Shown here: piece by piece, positions 5,124 to 14,151 of the stretch | Position numbering within the stretch: the first letter of the stretch is position 1 | How the letters are laid out: each line of letters opens with the position of its first letter | IMG/VR virus record: IMGVR_UViG_3300008339_000323 | Coordinates: 1-30,320 of that record | DNA from: a virus | Direction: 5' to 3' (one strand) | DNA: 30,320 nt | Translations under genes and position numbers: made by a program | Notes under the pieces: model-generated | What the model saw: the letters and a program-made list of their open reading frames with translations, nothing else | Databases searched by the model: none | What the model was told of the DNA's origin: nothing

Positions 5124-7345
5124 TGTACGAGCAAACACTTTATAAAATACTTCCTGACTACGTAAAACAATCGGTGATTAAACAACAAAACCGATATAAT
5201 AAATGGAAATATGGCTATAATAAAGAGCATGATCTAATTATTATAAGCAAAACAGGTAAGATTGGAGAAATATACGAGATACAGAATTTAAGGATCGCTT
5301 TGCCTTTAATTGATGAATCTTATAAAAGAGCCCCAAAAAAAGAAGAACAATATTGGGAACAATTAAAAATACCAAAAGAACTTGAAAAAATAAAAAGCGT
5401 ATTTGATTGGAATAAATATCCAGATCATTTCAAGGAAAAATGGTATGATTATGTAGATAACGAATTTAAACGTAGAGAAGAAGGTTTCTCATTTTATAAT
5501 AATGGAGTTCCCACATATGTGACCGGTACACATTATATGTATTTACAGTGGAGTAAGATTGATGTTGGAGCACCAGACTTTAGAGAATCAAATAGATTAT
5601 TTTTTATATTTTGGGAAGCCTGTAAGGCAGACCCAAGATGTTATGGAATGTGCTATTTAAAGAATAGACGTTCCGGGTTTTCTTTTATGTCATCCGCTGA
5701 ATTAGTTAATCAAGCTACTATATCAAGTGACTCGCGATTTGGGATCTTATCAAAAGCTGGAGCAGATGCTAAAACAATGTTTACCGATAAAGTTGTTCCA
5801 ATCTCTCTTAACTATCCTTTCTTCTTTAAACCCATACAAGATGGTATGGATAGACCTAAAACAGAACTCGCTTATAGAGTGCCTGCTTCAAAGTTTACAA
5901 GAAGAAAATTAGATAGCCAAGAAAATCCTGAAGAACTTGAAGGTCTTGATACAACAATAGATTGGAAAAACACTGGAGATAACTCCTATGATGGTGAAAA
6001 ACTTAAATTGCTAGTTCATGACGAAAGTGGTAAATGGTTAAGACCTGACAATATATTAAATAACTGGAGGGTTACTAAAACCTGTTTAAGATTAGGTAGC
6101 CGGATTATTGGCAAGTGTATGATGGGTTCAACGTCAAATGCTTTAGATAAAGGGGGAGACAATTTTAAAAAACTATATTATGCTTCAGATGTCACGAAAA
6201 GAAACCGCAATGGCCAGACTAATTCAGGATTATATAGTTTGTTCATACCTATGGAATGGTCGTACGAGGGATTCATTGATACTTATGGCTTACCTGTCTT
6301 CGACACTCCAAAAACCTCAATCAAAGGAATTGACGGAAACGAAATAGATTATGGTGTTATTGAACACTGGCAAAATGAGGTTGATGGTTTAAAAACTGAT
6401 TCTGATGGATTAAACGAATATTATAGACAATTTCCAAGAACAGAACAACACGCTTTTAGAGACGAAACAAAACAATCTCTATTTAATCTTACAAAAATAT
6501 ATGAGCAAATTGATTATAATAATGATCTAAGAAATTCAAATATATTAACAAGAGGTAATTTTCAATGGGAAGGTGGCATACAAGATACCAAAGTGATATT
6601 TTATCCAAACAAAGATGGTAGATTTTTAGTATCATGGATTCCTCCTTATCATTTACAAAATAAAATAATATTAAAGAATAGTATGAAATATCCTGGTAAT
6701 GAGCATATTGGTGCATTTGGTTGTGACCCTTATGACATATCAGGAACAACAGATGGTAAAGGATCCAAAGGAGCTTTACACGGATTAACTAAATTCTCAA
6801 TGGAAGATGCTCCATCTAATACATTCTTTTTACAATATATATCAAGGCCTCAAACGGCTGAGATCTTTTTTGAAGACGTGCTTATGGCGTGTATATTTTA
6901 TGGCATGCCAATATTAGCAGAAAATAATAAACCAAGATTATTATATCATTTTAAAAGGAGAGGTTATAGAGGCTTTTCAATGAATAGACCGGATAGAATA
7001 TTTAATAAACTATCCGCAACAGAAAGAGAGATAGGCGGAATACCAAACTCATCACAGGATATAATACAAGCTCACGCAGCAGCAATAGAAACTTATATAG
7101 AAGATTATGTGGGTTTAAATGAAATGGGTTATGGAACAATGTATTTTCAAGATACGTTAGAAGATTGGGCAAGATTTGATATAAATAAAAGAACTAATCA
7201 TGATGCTTCTATTAGTTCAGGATTAGCAATAATGGCTTGTAATAAAAACAAATATATGCCAACTGAAAAAAGAGAAATAGTGTCTGTCCCTTTAGGTTTT
7301 AAGAAATATAATAATCAAGGAACTACATCAAAAATTATTAAGTAA
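5123..7345 (+). CDS. terL: terminase large subunit (packaging ATPase-nuclease)
   Basis: This 740-residue protein drives DNA into the prohead and cuts the concatemer. The ATPase half has a deviant Walker A segment, YLKNRRSGFSFMSS, at residues 178-191 (K180, G185, S187), lacking the usual GK[ST]. It has a Walker B, KLLVHDE, with D300/E301 and a coupling motif GSTSN at 335-339. The C-terminal RNase H-like nuclease shows GCDPYD with D535 and D538 and a final acidic residue D694 in HDASISSGLAIM. The N-terminal 160 residues (KWYDYVDNEFKRREEG, GTHYMYLQWSKIDVG) are typical of the larger terminases of crAss-like and aquatic Bacteroidetes phages. The start is coupled to the small-subunit gene. The portal gene begins at its stop (TAAATG). 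The assignment is strong. Confidence 0.93.
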   Translation: MYEQTLYKILPDYVKQSVIKQQNRYNKWKYGYNKEHDLIIISKTGKIGEIYEIQNLRIALPLIDESYKRAPKKEEQYWEQLKIPKELEKIKSVFDWNKYPDHFKEKWYDYVDNEFKRREEGFSFYNNGVPTYVTGTHYMYLQWSKIDVGAPDFRESNRLFFIFWEACKADPRCYGMCYLKNRRSGFSFMSSAELVNQATISSDSRFGILSKAGADAKTMFTDKVVPISLNYPFFFKPIQDGMDRPKTELAYRVPASKFTRRKLDSQENPEELEGLDTTIDWKNTGDNSYDGEKLKLLVHDESGKWLRPDNILNNWRVTKTCLRLGSRIIGKCMMGSTSNALDKGGDNFKKLYYASDVTKRNRNGQTNSGLYSLFIPMEWSYEGFIDTYGLPVFDTPKTSIKGIDGNEIDYGVIEHWQNEVDGLKTDSDGLNEYYRQFPRTEQHAFRDETKQSLFNLTKIYEQIDYNNDLRNSNILTRGNFQWEGGIQDTKVIFYPNKDGRFLVSWIPPYHLQNKIILKNSMKYPGNEHIGAFGCDPYDISGTTDGKGSKGALHGLTKFSMEDAPSNTFFLQYISRPQTAEIFFEDVLMACIFYGMPILAENNKPRLLYHFKRRGYRGFSMNRPDRIFNKLSATEREIGGIPNSSQDIIQAHAAAIETYIEDYVGLNEMGYGTMYFQDTLEDWARFDINKRTNHDASISSGLAIMACNKNKYMPTEKREIVSVPLGFKKYNNQGTTSKIIK

Positions 7346-9754
7346 ATGAATATATACACAAATCCAAATAGCGCTTTCCCTAGTCAGGTTGTGGATGATG
7401 CTACTAAGGCTTCCGAAGAATATGGATTACAGGTATCTCGAGCTATAGAACAGGAATGGTTTAATCAAGGGAGGACTAGCGGCAATAGGTATTTAACACA
7501 TTGGAATAATTTTAATAGATTAAGACTATACGCAAGAGGAGAACAATCCGTGCAAAAATATAAAGATGAGTTATCAATTAATGGTGATTTATCTTATTTG
7601 AATTTAGATTGGACTCCTGTGCCTATATTATCAAAATTTGTTGATATAGTTGCTAATGGAATTTCACAAAAAACTTACGACGTAAGGGCATTTGCACAAG
7701 ACCCGGATTCTTTAAAAAAGCGTATGAATTACGCTTCAGCCTTAAAATTTGATATGGCTAATAAAGAATTAATAGGCAGCAATAAACAAGAATTTGGAAT
7801 AGATATATCAAAATCAAATATTCCCCCGGCTGATTTACCTGCTACATTAGATGAATTAGAATTACATATGCAGCTTTCTTATAAGCAATCTATTGAGATA
7901 GCGGAAGAAGAAGCGATAAATACAGTGTTAAAAACTAATAAATATGATCTTACTAGAAAAAGATTAAATTATGATTTAACAACTATTGGTATTGCGGCAG
8001 TTAAAACGTCGTTTAATAAATCTGAAGGTATTGTTGTTGATTATGTGGATCCTGCTTATTTAGTTTATTCATATACAGAAGACCCTAACTTTGAAGATAT
8101 TTATTATGTGGGGGAGGTTAAAGCAGTAACAATACCAGAATTAAAAAAAGAATTCCCATATATATCGGAGGATGAACTTCTCAAGATACAACAAATGCCC
8201 GGCAATAGACAATATATTCAAGGGTGGGGTAATTATGACGAGAATACAGTACAAGTATTATACTTTGAGTATAAGACTTATATGAATCAAGTGTTCAAAA
8301 TAAAACAAAGCGAGAATGGATTAGAAAAAGTTATTCAAAAAACTGATTCTTTTAATCCGCCTCCAAATGACAACTTTGAAAGAGTATCAAGAACAATAGA
8401 AGTATTATATACTGGCGCTAAAATTATAGGCACAAATATGATGCTAGAATGGAAGTTATCAAATGATATGACTCGTCCATATGCAGATACTGCAAGGGTT
8501 AAAATGAATTATAATATAGTTGCTCCTAGAATGTATAAAGGCAGGATAGACTCTATTGTTACTAAATGCATTTCTTTTGCGGACATGATCCAATTAACTC
8601 ACTTAAAACTTCAGCAAGTTATGTCAAGAGTAGTGCCAGACGGTGTATTCTTAGATGTAGATGGCTTAATGGAAGTTGATTTGGGTAATGGAACAAAATA
8701 CAATCCGGCGGAAGCATTAAACATGTATTTCCAAACTGGTAGTATTGTGGGTAGATCTTTAACACAAGACGGAGATATAAATAGAGGCAAAGTGCCTATT
8801 CAAGAATTAACAACATCAAGTGGTCAAGGTAAAATACAAAGTTTAATACAAACTTATCAGTATTACTTACAGATGATTAGAGATGTTACAGGTCTTAATG
8901 AAGCTGTTGATGGTAGTAAACCTGATTCTAATGCTTTGGTAGGATTACAAAAAATAGCAGCAAACGCTTCTAATGTGGCTACTCGCCATATAAAAGATGC
9001 AAGTATATATTTAACTACTAAAATTTGTGAAAATATATCTTTAAGAATAGCAGATTGTTTAAATAATCCATTAACAGCAAACTCATTAAAACAAAGTATA
9101 TCAACTTATAATGTTGATGTTTTAAGAGAAATGGAAAAACTGAATTTACACGATTTTGGTATTTTCTTAGAAATTGAACCTGATGAAGAAGAAAAACAGC
9201 AATTAGAACAAAACATACAAGTTTCTTTACAAAACCAAGGAATTGATTTAGAAGATGCAATAGATATAAGACAAGTTAGAAATCTTAAATTAGCAAATCA
9301 GTTATTAAAGTTAAAAAGAAAAAGAAAGCAAGAGCAGTTGCAACAACAGCAATTAGCTAATATACAAGCGCAAGCAGATGCTAATTCACAAAATGCTGAG
9401 AAAGCTGCAATGTTTGAAGTGCAAAAACAAGAAGCTTTAGCTCAAACGCAAATACAAATAGAGCAAGCTAAATCTCAATTTGAAATACAAAAATTACAAA
9501 CAGAGGCTCAAATTAAAAAACAATTAATGTCTGAACAGTTTAATTATGATATGCAATTAGCGCAATTAAAGGTTCAAGCAGACACAAATAAGTTCAATCA
9601 GTTAGAAGATAGAAAAGACGAAAGAACTAAGATACAGGCCACGCAGCAATCAGAATTAATAGATCAGCGCAAGAACGATTCTTTACCAAAAGATTTTCAA
9701 AGTAACGCACAAAATTTAATGGAGGATTTAGGTGGCATGTTACAAATGGAATAA
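7346..9754 (+). CDS. portal protein
   Basis: An 802-residue protein directly after the terminase, beginning at the terminase stop. It forms the dodecameric DNA channel at the capsid vertex and docks the terminase. The sequence shows the expected portal core: RLRLYARGEQSVQKYKDEL and SYLNLDWTPVPILSKFVDI near residues 50-105, a long alpha/beta body, and a helix-rich stem and crown. At about residues 640-760 there is a long Gln/Ala/Lys-rich coiled coil with repeated QAQ/QQQ, which probably forms the crown or barrel inside the head. Length and motifs resemble portals of crAss-like phages. Long helical barrels of this kind are seen in podoviral portals such as that of P22. Confidence 0.9.
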   Translation: MNIYTNPNSAFPSQVVDDATKASEEYGLQVSRAIEQEWFNQGRTSGNRYLTHWNNFNRLRLYARGEQSVQKYKDELSINGDLSYLNLDWTPVPILSKFVDIVANGISQKTYDVRAFAQDPDSLKKRMNYASALKFDMANKELIGSNKQEFGIDISKSNIPPADLPATLDELELHMQLSYKQSIEIAEEEAINTVLKTNKYDLTRKRLNYDLTTIGIAAVKTSFNKSEGIVVDYVDPAYLVYSYTEDPNFEDIYYVGEVKAVTIPELKKEFPYISEDELLKIQQMPGNRQYIQGWGNYDENTVQVLYFEYKTYMNQVFKIKQSENGLEKVIQKTDSFNPPPNDNFERVSRTIEVLYTGAKIIGTNMMLEWKLSNDMTRPYADTARVKMNYNIVAPRMYKGRIDSIVTKCISFADMIQLTHLKLQQVMSRVVPDGVFLDVDGLMEVDLGNGTKYNPAEALNMYFQTGSIVGRSLTQDGDINRGKVPIQELTTSSGQGKIQSLIQTYQYYLQMIRDVTGLNEAVDGSKPDSNALVGLQKIAANASNVATRHIKDASIYLTTKICENISLRIADCLNNPLTANSLKQSISTYNVDVLREMEKLNLHDFGIFLEIEPDEEEKQQLEQNIQVSLQNQGIDLEDAIDIRQVRNLKLANQLLKLKRKRKQEQLQQQQLANIQAQADANSQNAEKAAMFEVQKQEALAQTQIQIEQAKSQFEIQKLQTEAQIKKQLMSEQFNYDMQLAQLKVQADTNKFNQLEDRKDERTKIQATQQSELIDQRKNDSLPKDFQSNAQNLMEDLGGMLQME

Positions 9755-9784
9755 ACTTATTAACCAATTTTATATTATCATATT

Positions 9785-10957
9785 ATGTCACAAGAAGTAA
9801 AACAAGAAGGAGAATTTAAAATAAAAGCAAAGAAACCTTCGGTAAAAAAACTAACCAAAACAGATGAACCTATTAAGGTTGATTTAACACAGAAGCAAGA
9901 GGATCCAATAAAAGTAGTAATCCCTAAAGAAGAAACAAATGCCATTCAAGAGCAAGGAACAAATGAAAGCGTGTTACGCGATAAACAGCCCGAAGTGGGA
10001 TTGCAAGAAGTGGTCGAAGGAAACCAAGGGGCCGCTGAAAATGTTATTGAAGAAATCCTCGAACAAGAAATAAAACAAGAAGTTGCAGATATTAAAGAAG
10101 AACTACAATTTCATACTCAAGAGCAAACAAAGAATAATACAGAACTACCAGAAAATATAGAGAAACTAGTTTCTTTTATGCAAGAGACTGGTGGAACAAT
10201 TGAGGATTATGTTAGGTTAAATGCTGATTACTCAAATATAAATAATGTTGCTTTATTAAAAGAATACTATAAGAGCACAAAGCCACATTTAGATGCTGAG
10301 GAAGTAGAATTCTTATTAGAAGACAAATTCTTTTTTGACGAAGATATTGACGACGAAAGAGAAATTAAATTAAAGAAATTAGCCTTTAAAGATGAGATTT
10401 CTAAAGCTAGGAATTTTTTAGAGGATGCAAAGAAAAAGTATTATGCAGAAATCAAGGCAAGGCCTGGGGTTAATGCAGAACAACAAAAAGCTGTTGATTT
10501 TTTTAACAGATATAATAACGAGCAAAACAAAGTGGCTCAACAACAAGATGCGTTTAAAAAACAAACGTCTAGTCTTTTCAACAACGAATTCAAAGGTTTT
10601 GAATACAACTTAGGTGAAAAAAGATTTAGATATAATGTTCAAAATCCAAATCAAGTTGCCGAAACTCAATCAAATATACAAACCTTCATCGGAAAGTTTC
10701 TGGACAAAGAAGGTAATGTAGCAGATGTGCCGGGTTATCACAAGGCTTTGTATTCAGCAATGAATGCTGACAAAATAGCCGCTCATTTTTATGAACAAGG
10801 AAAAGCTGATGCTGTTAAACAAGTTATTAGTAATTCCAAAAATCCAAGTATGGACGCCCCCAGAACTGCTGGTGAGCCATTCATTAATGGACTTAGAGTC
10901 AAATCTATAAGTGGCCAGGATTCCTCGAAACTAAGGATCCAAACAAAAAAATTTTAA
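9785..10957 (+). CDS. probable scaffolding protein
   Basis: A 390-residue hydrophilic protein between the portal and major capsid genes, the standard site for a scaffold. Residues 1-120 are Glu/Gln/Lys-rich and look disordered. Residues 120-260 are helical and acidic, including DKFFFDEDIDDEREIKLKKL and long Lys/Glu/Gln helices. The C-terminus is basic (LRIQTKKF), as often seen where scaffolds bind capsid protein electrostatically. No protease motif is found. Identification rests on position and composition, since scaffolds are poorly conserved. A fused or packaged head protein is an alternative. Confidence 0.65.
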   Translation: MSQEVKQEGEFKIKAKKPSVKKLTKTDEPIKVDLTQKQEDPIKVVIPKEETNAIQEQGTNESVLRDKQPEVGLQEVVEGNQGAAENVIEEILEQEIKQEVADIKEELQFHTQEQTKNNTELPENIEKLVSFMQETGGTIEDYVRLNADYSNINNVALLKEYYKSTKPHLDAEEVEFLLEDKFFFDEDIDDEREIKLKKLAFKDEISKARNFLEDAKKKYYAEIKARPGVNAEQQKAVDFFNRYNNEQNKVAQQQDAFKKQTSSLFNNEFKGFEYNLGEKRFRYNVQNPNQVAETQSNIQTFIGKFLDKEGNVADVPGYHKALYSAMNADKIAAHFYEQGKADAVKQVISNSKNPSMDAPRTAGEPFINGLRVKSISGQDSSKLRIQTKKF

Positions 10958-10977
10958 CAATTAAAAATTAAACGATT

Positions 10978-12444
10978 ATGTCAAACATGATTAACTCGGT
11001 TACAGGGACTAATTTTGGTTCTATTAAACCGTCACAAAAACAGCAAGCATTAGAAACAAACTACTTAAACTTTACAAATGGTAGTGGTAATGACTTTGCG
11101 CAACAATATTTACCAGAAATCTACGAGCAAGAAATTGAGCGTTATGGTAATAGAACTTTATCTGGTTTCTTACGTATGGTAGGAGCTGAGATGCCAATGT
11201 CTTCTGATCAAGTTGTTTGGTCTGAACAAAACAGATTGCATATTGCTTATAATAACGTAACTTCAGCTACAGCTACTACTTTAACATTTACAGTTGGTGG
11301 AACTGGTATTAACTTTGTTCAAAACGTTGTTTCTCCAGGTCAAACTTTAGTAGTTATGAATCCTACTACTGGGCAAGAATTAAAAGTTCTTGTTAGTGCT
11401 TCTACTACGGTGGGTACTACGGCTACTCTTACAGTTTACCCTTACACTCAAGCTAGTTTGTTTTCTGGGGCAGTAGTATGGAGCGCTTCTAATACAAATC
11501 TTAAAATATTTGTTTATGGTTCTGAATTTATAAAAGGAAGTACAGACTCCTCTTTAAAATCGGTTACTCCTTCATTTACTCAATACAGTAATTCACCAAT
11601 TATTGTTAGAGAAAAATATGAAATCAATGGATCTGATACTGCTCAAATTGGATGGGTAGAAGTTGCTACTGAAGATGGAGCTTCTGGATATTTATGGTAT
11701 TTAAAAGCAGAATCTGAAACAAGATTACGTTTTGAAGATTACTTAGAGATGAGTGTAATTGAAGGAGAATTATCAGCAGCTAGTTCAGGTGTATCGACTT
11801 TAACTCCTGCTACAGGCGTTACTTACAAAGGTACACAAGGTCTTTTCTCTGCTGTTAGAGAAAGAGGTAATATTGTAAACAACTTTACAGCAGCTTCAGG
11901 TCTTAATGATTTTGATTCAATCTTAAAAGGATTGGATACTCAGGGAGCTATTGAGGAAAACATGTTATTCCTAAACCGCGCAACTTCTCTTGACTTTGAT
12001 GATATGCTTGCTTCTTTATCTTCTGGGGCAGCTGGAGGTGTAGCCTACGGTTTATTTGAGAACTCTGAGCAAATGGCATTGAATTTAGGATTTTCTGGTT
12101 TCCGTCGTGGATCTTATGATTTCTACAAAACAGACTGGAAATACTTAAATGACGCATCTACTCGTGGAGGTATGAATACTTCGTCTATTGATGGATTACT
12201 TGTTCCTGCTGGTACATCAACTGTATATGATCAACAATTAGGTACTAATATCCGTAGACCATTCTTACATGTTCGTTATAGAGCTAATCAAGCTGACGAT
12301 AGAAGAATGAAAACTTGGATTACTGGATCTGTTGGAGGTGCTTATACTTCTGATCTTGATGCAATGCAAGTACACTTCTTATCTGAAAGATGTTTAGTTA
12401 CTCAAGGAGCTAATAACTTTGTGTTATTTACTGCTTCTACATAA
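10978..12444 (+). CDS. major capsid protein
   Basis: This 488-residue protein builds the icosahedral shell and is expected to have the HK97 fold. The N-terminal arm includes NYLNFTNGSGNDFAQQYLPE and EIERYGNRTLSGFLRMVGAE, then EMPMSSDQVVWSEQNRLH. Residues 91-185 are Thr/Val-rich beta strands, probably an inserted domain exposed on the capsid surface. The C-terminal half carries the P-domain-like helices and ends in QGANNFVLFTAST. Codon use differs from neighbours: more GC-rich (for example 24 G/C in 11641-11700) with fewer rare codons, as expected for the most abundant virion protein. A strong terminator follows. The pattern matches crAss-like capsid proteins. Confidence 0.9.
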   Translation: MSNMINSVTGTNFGSIKPSQKQQALETNYLNFTNGSGNDFAQQYLPEIYEQEIERYGNRTLSGFLRMVGAEMPMSSDQVVWSEQNRLHIAYNNVTSATATTLTFTVGGTGINFVQNVVSPGQTLVVMNPTTGQELKVLVSASTTVGTTATLTVYPYTQASLFSGAVVWSASNTNLKIFVYGSEFIKGSTDSSLKSVTPSFTQYSNSPIIVREKYEINGSDTAQIGWVEVATEDGASGYLWYLKAESETRLRFEDYLEMSVIEGELSAASSGVSTLTPATGVTYKGTQGLFSAVRERGNIVNNFTAASGLNDFDSILKGLDTQGAIEENMLFLNRATSLDFDDMLASLSSGAAGGVAYGLFENSEQMALNLGFSGFRRGSYDFYKTDWKYLNDASTRGGMNTSSIDGLLVPAGTSTVYDQQLGTNIRRPFLHVRYRANQADDRRMKTWITGSVGGAYTSDLDAMQVHFLSERCLVTQGANNFVLFTAST

Positions 12445-12451
12445 CAACCAT

Positions 12452-12497
12452 GGTGATATTACCCCTGTTAAATTAGCAGGGGTAATTATTACCTTTT
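12452..12497 (+). terminator. rho-independent terminator after the capsid gene
   Basis: Arms ATTACCCCTG (12458-12467) and CAGGGGTAAT (12477-12486) pair perfectly around a nine-base loop. With one bulge and a wobble pair, the stem extends outward to 12452 and 12493. TTTT follows at 12494-12497. It begins a few bases after the capsid stop at 12444 and would separate capsid from tail-module transcription, at least partly. Confidence 0.85.
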
Positions 12498-12523
12498 AAA
12501 AATTTATTAAATTATATTATATT

Positions 12524-13375
12524 ATGGCAACAAGACAAACAACAAAAAAAGAATTACAATCAAATGAATTTGATGTAGATACAATTACTGTGGAAGAAAC
12601 AATTGTACCTAAAGAAACAAAACAAAAATCATTAAAAGATACCTGGGTAATAAAGGACAGAACTTATATTATAGCTGATGGTTATTCCCCTTTAACTTAT
12701 ACTTTACAAAGTAGGCATTCGCTGAGGTATCCTTTATTATGGTTTAATAAAGAAACAGGGGAGCAAGAAGAATTAAGATATGCGACTAATCAAAACTCTC
12801 CATTAGTGTCACAACAAAAAGGAGCTGCTACTTTAGGCCATATTGTATTTGATAATGGAATATTAAATGTACCAAAAGAAAAGCAAAACCTACAAAAATT
12901 ATTATCAATTTACCATCCAGGATTAAATGTCCGATATACAGAGTTTGATCCAACAGTAGAAGCTGAGGATGAATTAGAAGATATTGAATTAGAAGTGTTA
13001 GCATTGAACGCCGCTTTAGAAATGGATATTGATCAAGCAGAATCTATTGTTAGAGTAGAGGTTGGATCTAGAGTGAATAAAATGAGTTCTAAAGAAATAA
13101 AAAGAGACTTATTATTATTAGCAAGAAATAACCCTGCTTTATTTATAGAGTTAGCAAATGATGATAATGTACATCTTAGGAATATAGCTATTAGAGCCGT
13201 AGAAGCAAACATTATAACATTATCACCTGACAACAGAACATTCCATTGGGGTGAAAATAATAGAAAGTTAATGACGGTGCCTTTTGATGAAAACCCATAC
13301 TCAGCTATGGCGGCATTTTTCAAAACAGATGAAGGTATAGAAATCTTTAAGTCTATAGAGAAAAAATTAAAATAA
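12524..13375 (+). CDS. unassigned conserved-type structural protein, 283 residues
   Basis: The first 37 residues are charged and probably disordered. A beta domain follows at about residues 38-125 (DTWVIKDRTYIIADGYSPLT, SRHSLRYPLLWF, TLGHIVFDNGILNVP). The acidic middle and C-terminal half are helical, with a HEAT-like stretch (NPALFIELANDDNVHLRNIA, about 205-224). It ends in AMAAFFKTDEGIEIFKSIEK. I recall well-conserved relatives next to the capsid gene in Bacteroidetes phages, without an assigned role. It is bracketed by two terminator-like hairpins (12452-12497 and 13381-13424), so it may be expressed independently. A head-vertex or capsid accessory protein is a reasonable guess. Confidence 0.7.
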   Translation: MATRQTTKKELQSNEFDVDTITVEETIVPKETKQKSLKDTWVIKDRTYIIADGYSPLTYTLQSRHSLRYPLLWFNKETGEQEELRYATNQNSPLVSQQKGAATLGHIVFDNGILNVPKEKQNLQKLLSIYHPGLNVRYTEFDPTVEAEDELEDIELEVLALNAALEMDIDQAESIVRVEVGSRVNKMSSKEIKRDLLLLARNNPALFIELANDDNVHLRNIAIRAVEANIITLSPDNRTFHWGENNRKLMTVPFDENPYSAMAAFFKTDEGIEIFKSIEKKLK

Positions 13376-13380
13376 TACGT

Positions 13381-13424
13381 AATATTAATATATAGGCGGT
13401 GGCTTTGGTTACCGCCTTAATATT
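13381..13424 (+). terminator. bulged hairpin between structural genes
   Basis: GGCGGT (13395-13400) pairs with ACCGCC (13411-13416) around a 10-base loop. AATATTAA (13381-13388) pairs with TTAATATT (13417-13424), leaving a six-base bulge TATATA on the left arm. It lies between the stop at 13375 and the ATG at 13441. There is no clean T-run, so it could be an attenuator or RNA-processing element. Confidence 0.5.
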
Positions 13425-13440
13425 ATAATAAATATATAGT

Positions 13441-14145
13441 ATGGCGGTAAATGTAAATACGGTTTATAGAACCGTTTTATTAATTATTAATAAAGAACAA
13501 AGAGGATATCTAACTCCAGATGAATTCAATAGAACAGCGGCTCAAGTACAACTTGAAATATTTAATGAATATTTCGATGACCTTAACCAGCAACTTAGAG
13601 TGCCTGGCAATGATAGCGAATATAGTGATCGTATAAAGAATTTAGAACAAAGGATTTCAATATTCCAAGAAATTGGAAATTGCACTTATTCTAGTGGGAA
13701 ATTTAATTTACCTACACTAACATCCCCTTATGAATTTTATAAATTAGGAACCGTTATATATAATGATGAAAAAGAAGTTCAATATGTTCAACCAAATGAA
13801 CTATTAGAACTTAATCTTTCACCAATAACAAAACCATCCACTTATTGGCCGGTTTATACATTTAAAAATTTACAAATAACAGTATCTCCAAATACTATTA
13901 CAAATAATATATCCTGCACATATATAAGAAAACCATTAGATCCTGTATGGAATTTTACAACAGGAGCAGGATACCAATATATATATACTTCAACAGGTTC
14001 ACAGGACTTTGAATTACATCCAATAGAACAAGTAAACATAATAACTAGAATATTACTTTATTCAGGTATAGTTATTAAAGACCCACAAATAGTACAAGCC
14101 GCAGCACAACAAGTGCAGATGGAAAATATTAATTCAAAAAGTTAA
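13441..14145 (+). CDS. probable head-tail connector/adaptor protein
   Basis: A 234-residue protein opening with VNTVYRTVLLIINKEQRGYL, then TPDEFNRTAAQVQLEIFNEY and an amphipathic helix around residues 50-75. The remainder is beta-rich (VSPNTITNNISCTYIRKPLD). This N-terminal pattern is one I associate with structural proteins next to the capsid genes of crAss-like phages, probably forming part of the ring between portal and tail. The next gene follows after six bases. The connector role is inferred from order and motif memory; another ring or tail-fibre-attachment role cannot be excluded. Confidence 0.6.
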   Translation: MAVNVNTVYRTVLLIINKEQRGYLTPDEFNRTAAQVQLEIFNEYFDDLNQQLRVPGNDSEYSDRIKNLEQRISIFQEIGNCTYSSGKFNLPTLTSPYEFYKLGTVIYNDEKEVQYVQPNELLELNLSPITKPSTYWPVYTFKNLQITVSPNTITNNISCTYIRKPLDPVWNFTTGAGYQYIYTSTGSQDFELHPIEQVNIITRILLYSGIVIKDPQIVQAAAQQVQMENINSKS

Positions 14146-14151
14146 TAAAAA

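Noticed and set aside
4727-5230. Minus-strand frame of 167 codons with a hydrophobic start
   Set aside because: It lies opposite the strongly supported small-subunit and terminase genes and its hydrophobic look is the complement of AT-rich Lys/Asn codons.
12445-12523. Bacteroidota-type promoter (TTTG / TAnnTTTG) ahead of the 283-residue gene
   Set aside because: No properly spaced pair of elements; the nearest match lies within the terminator tail.
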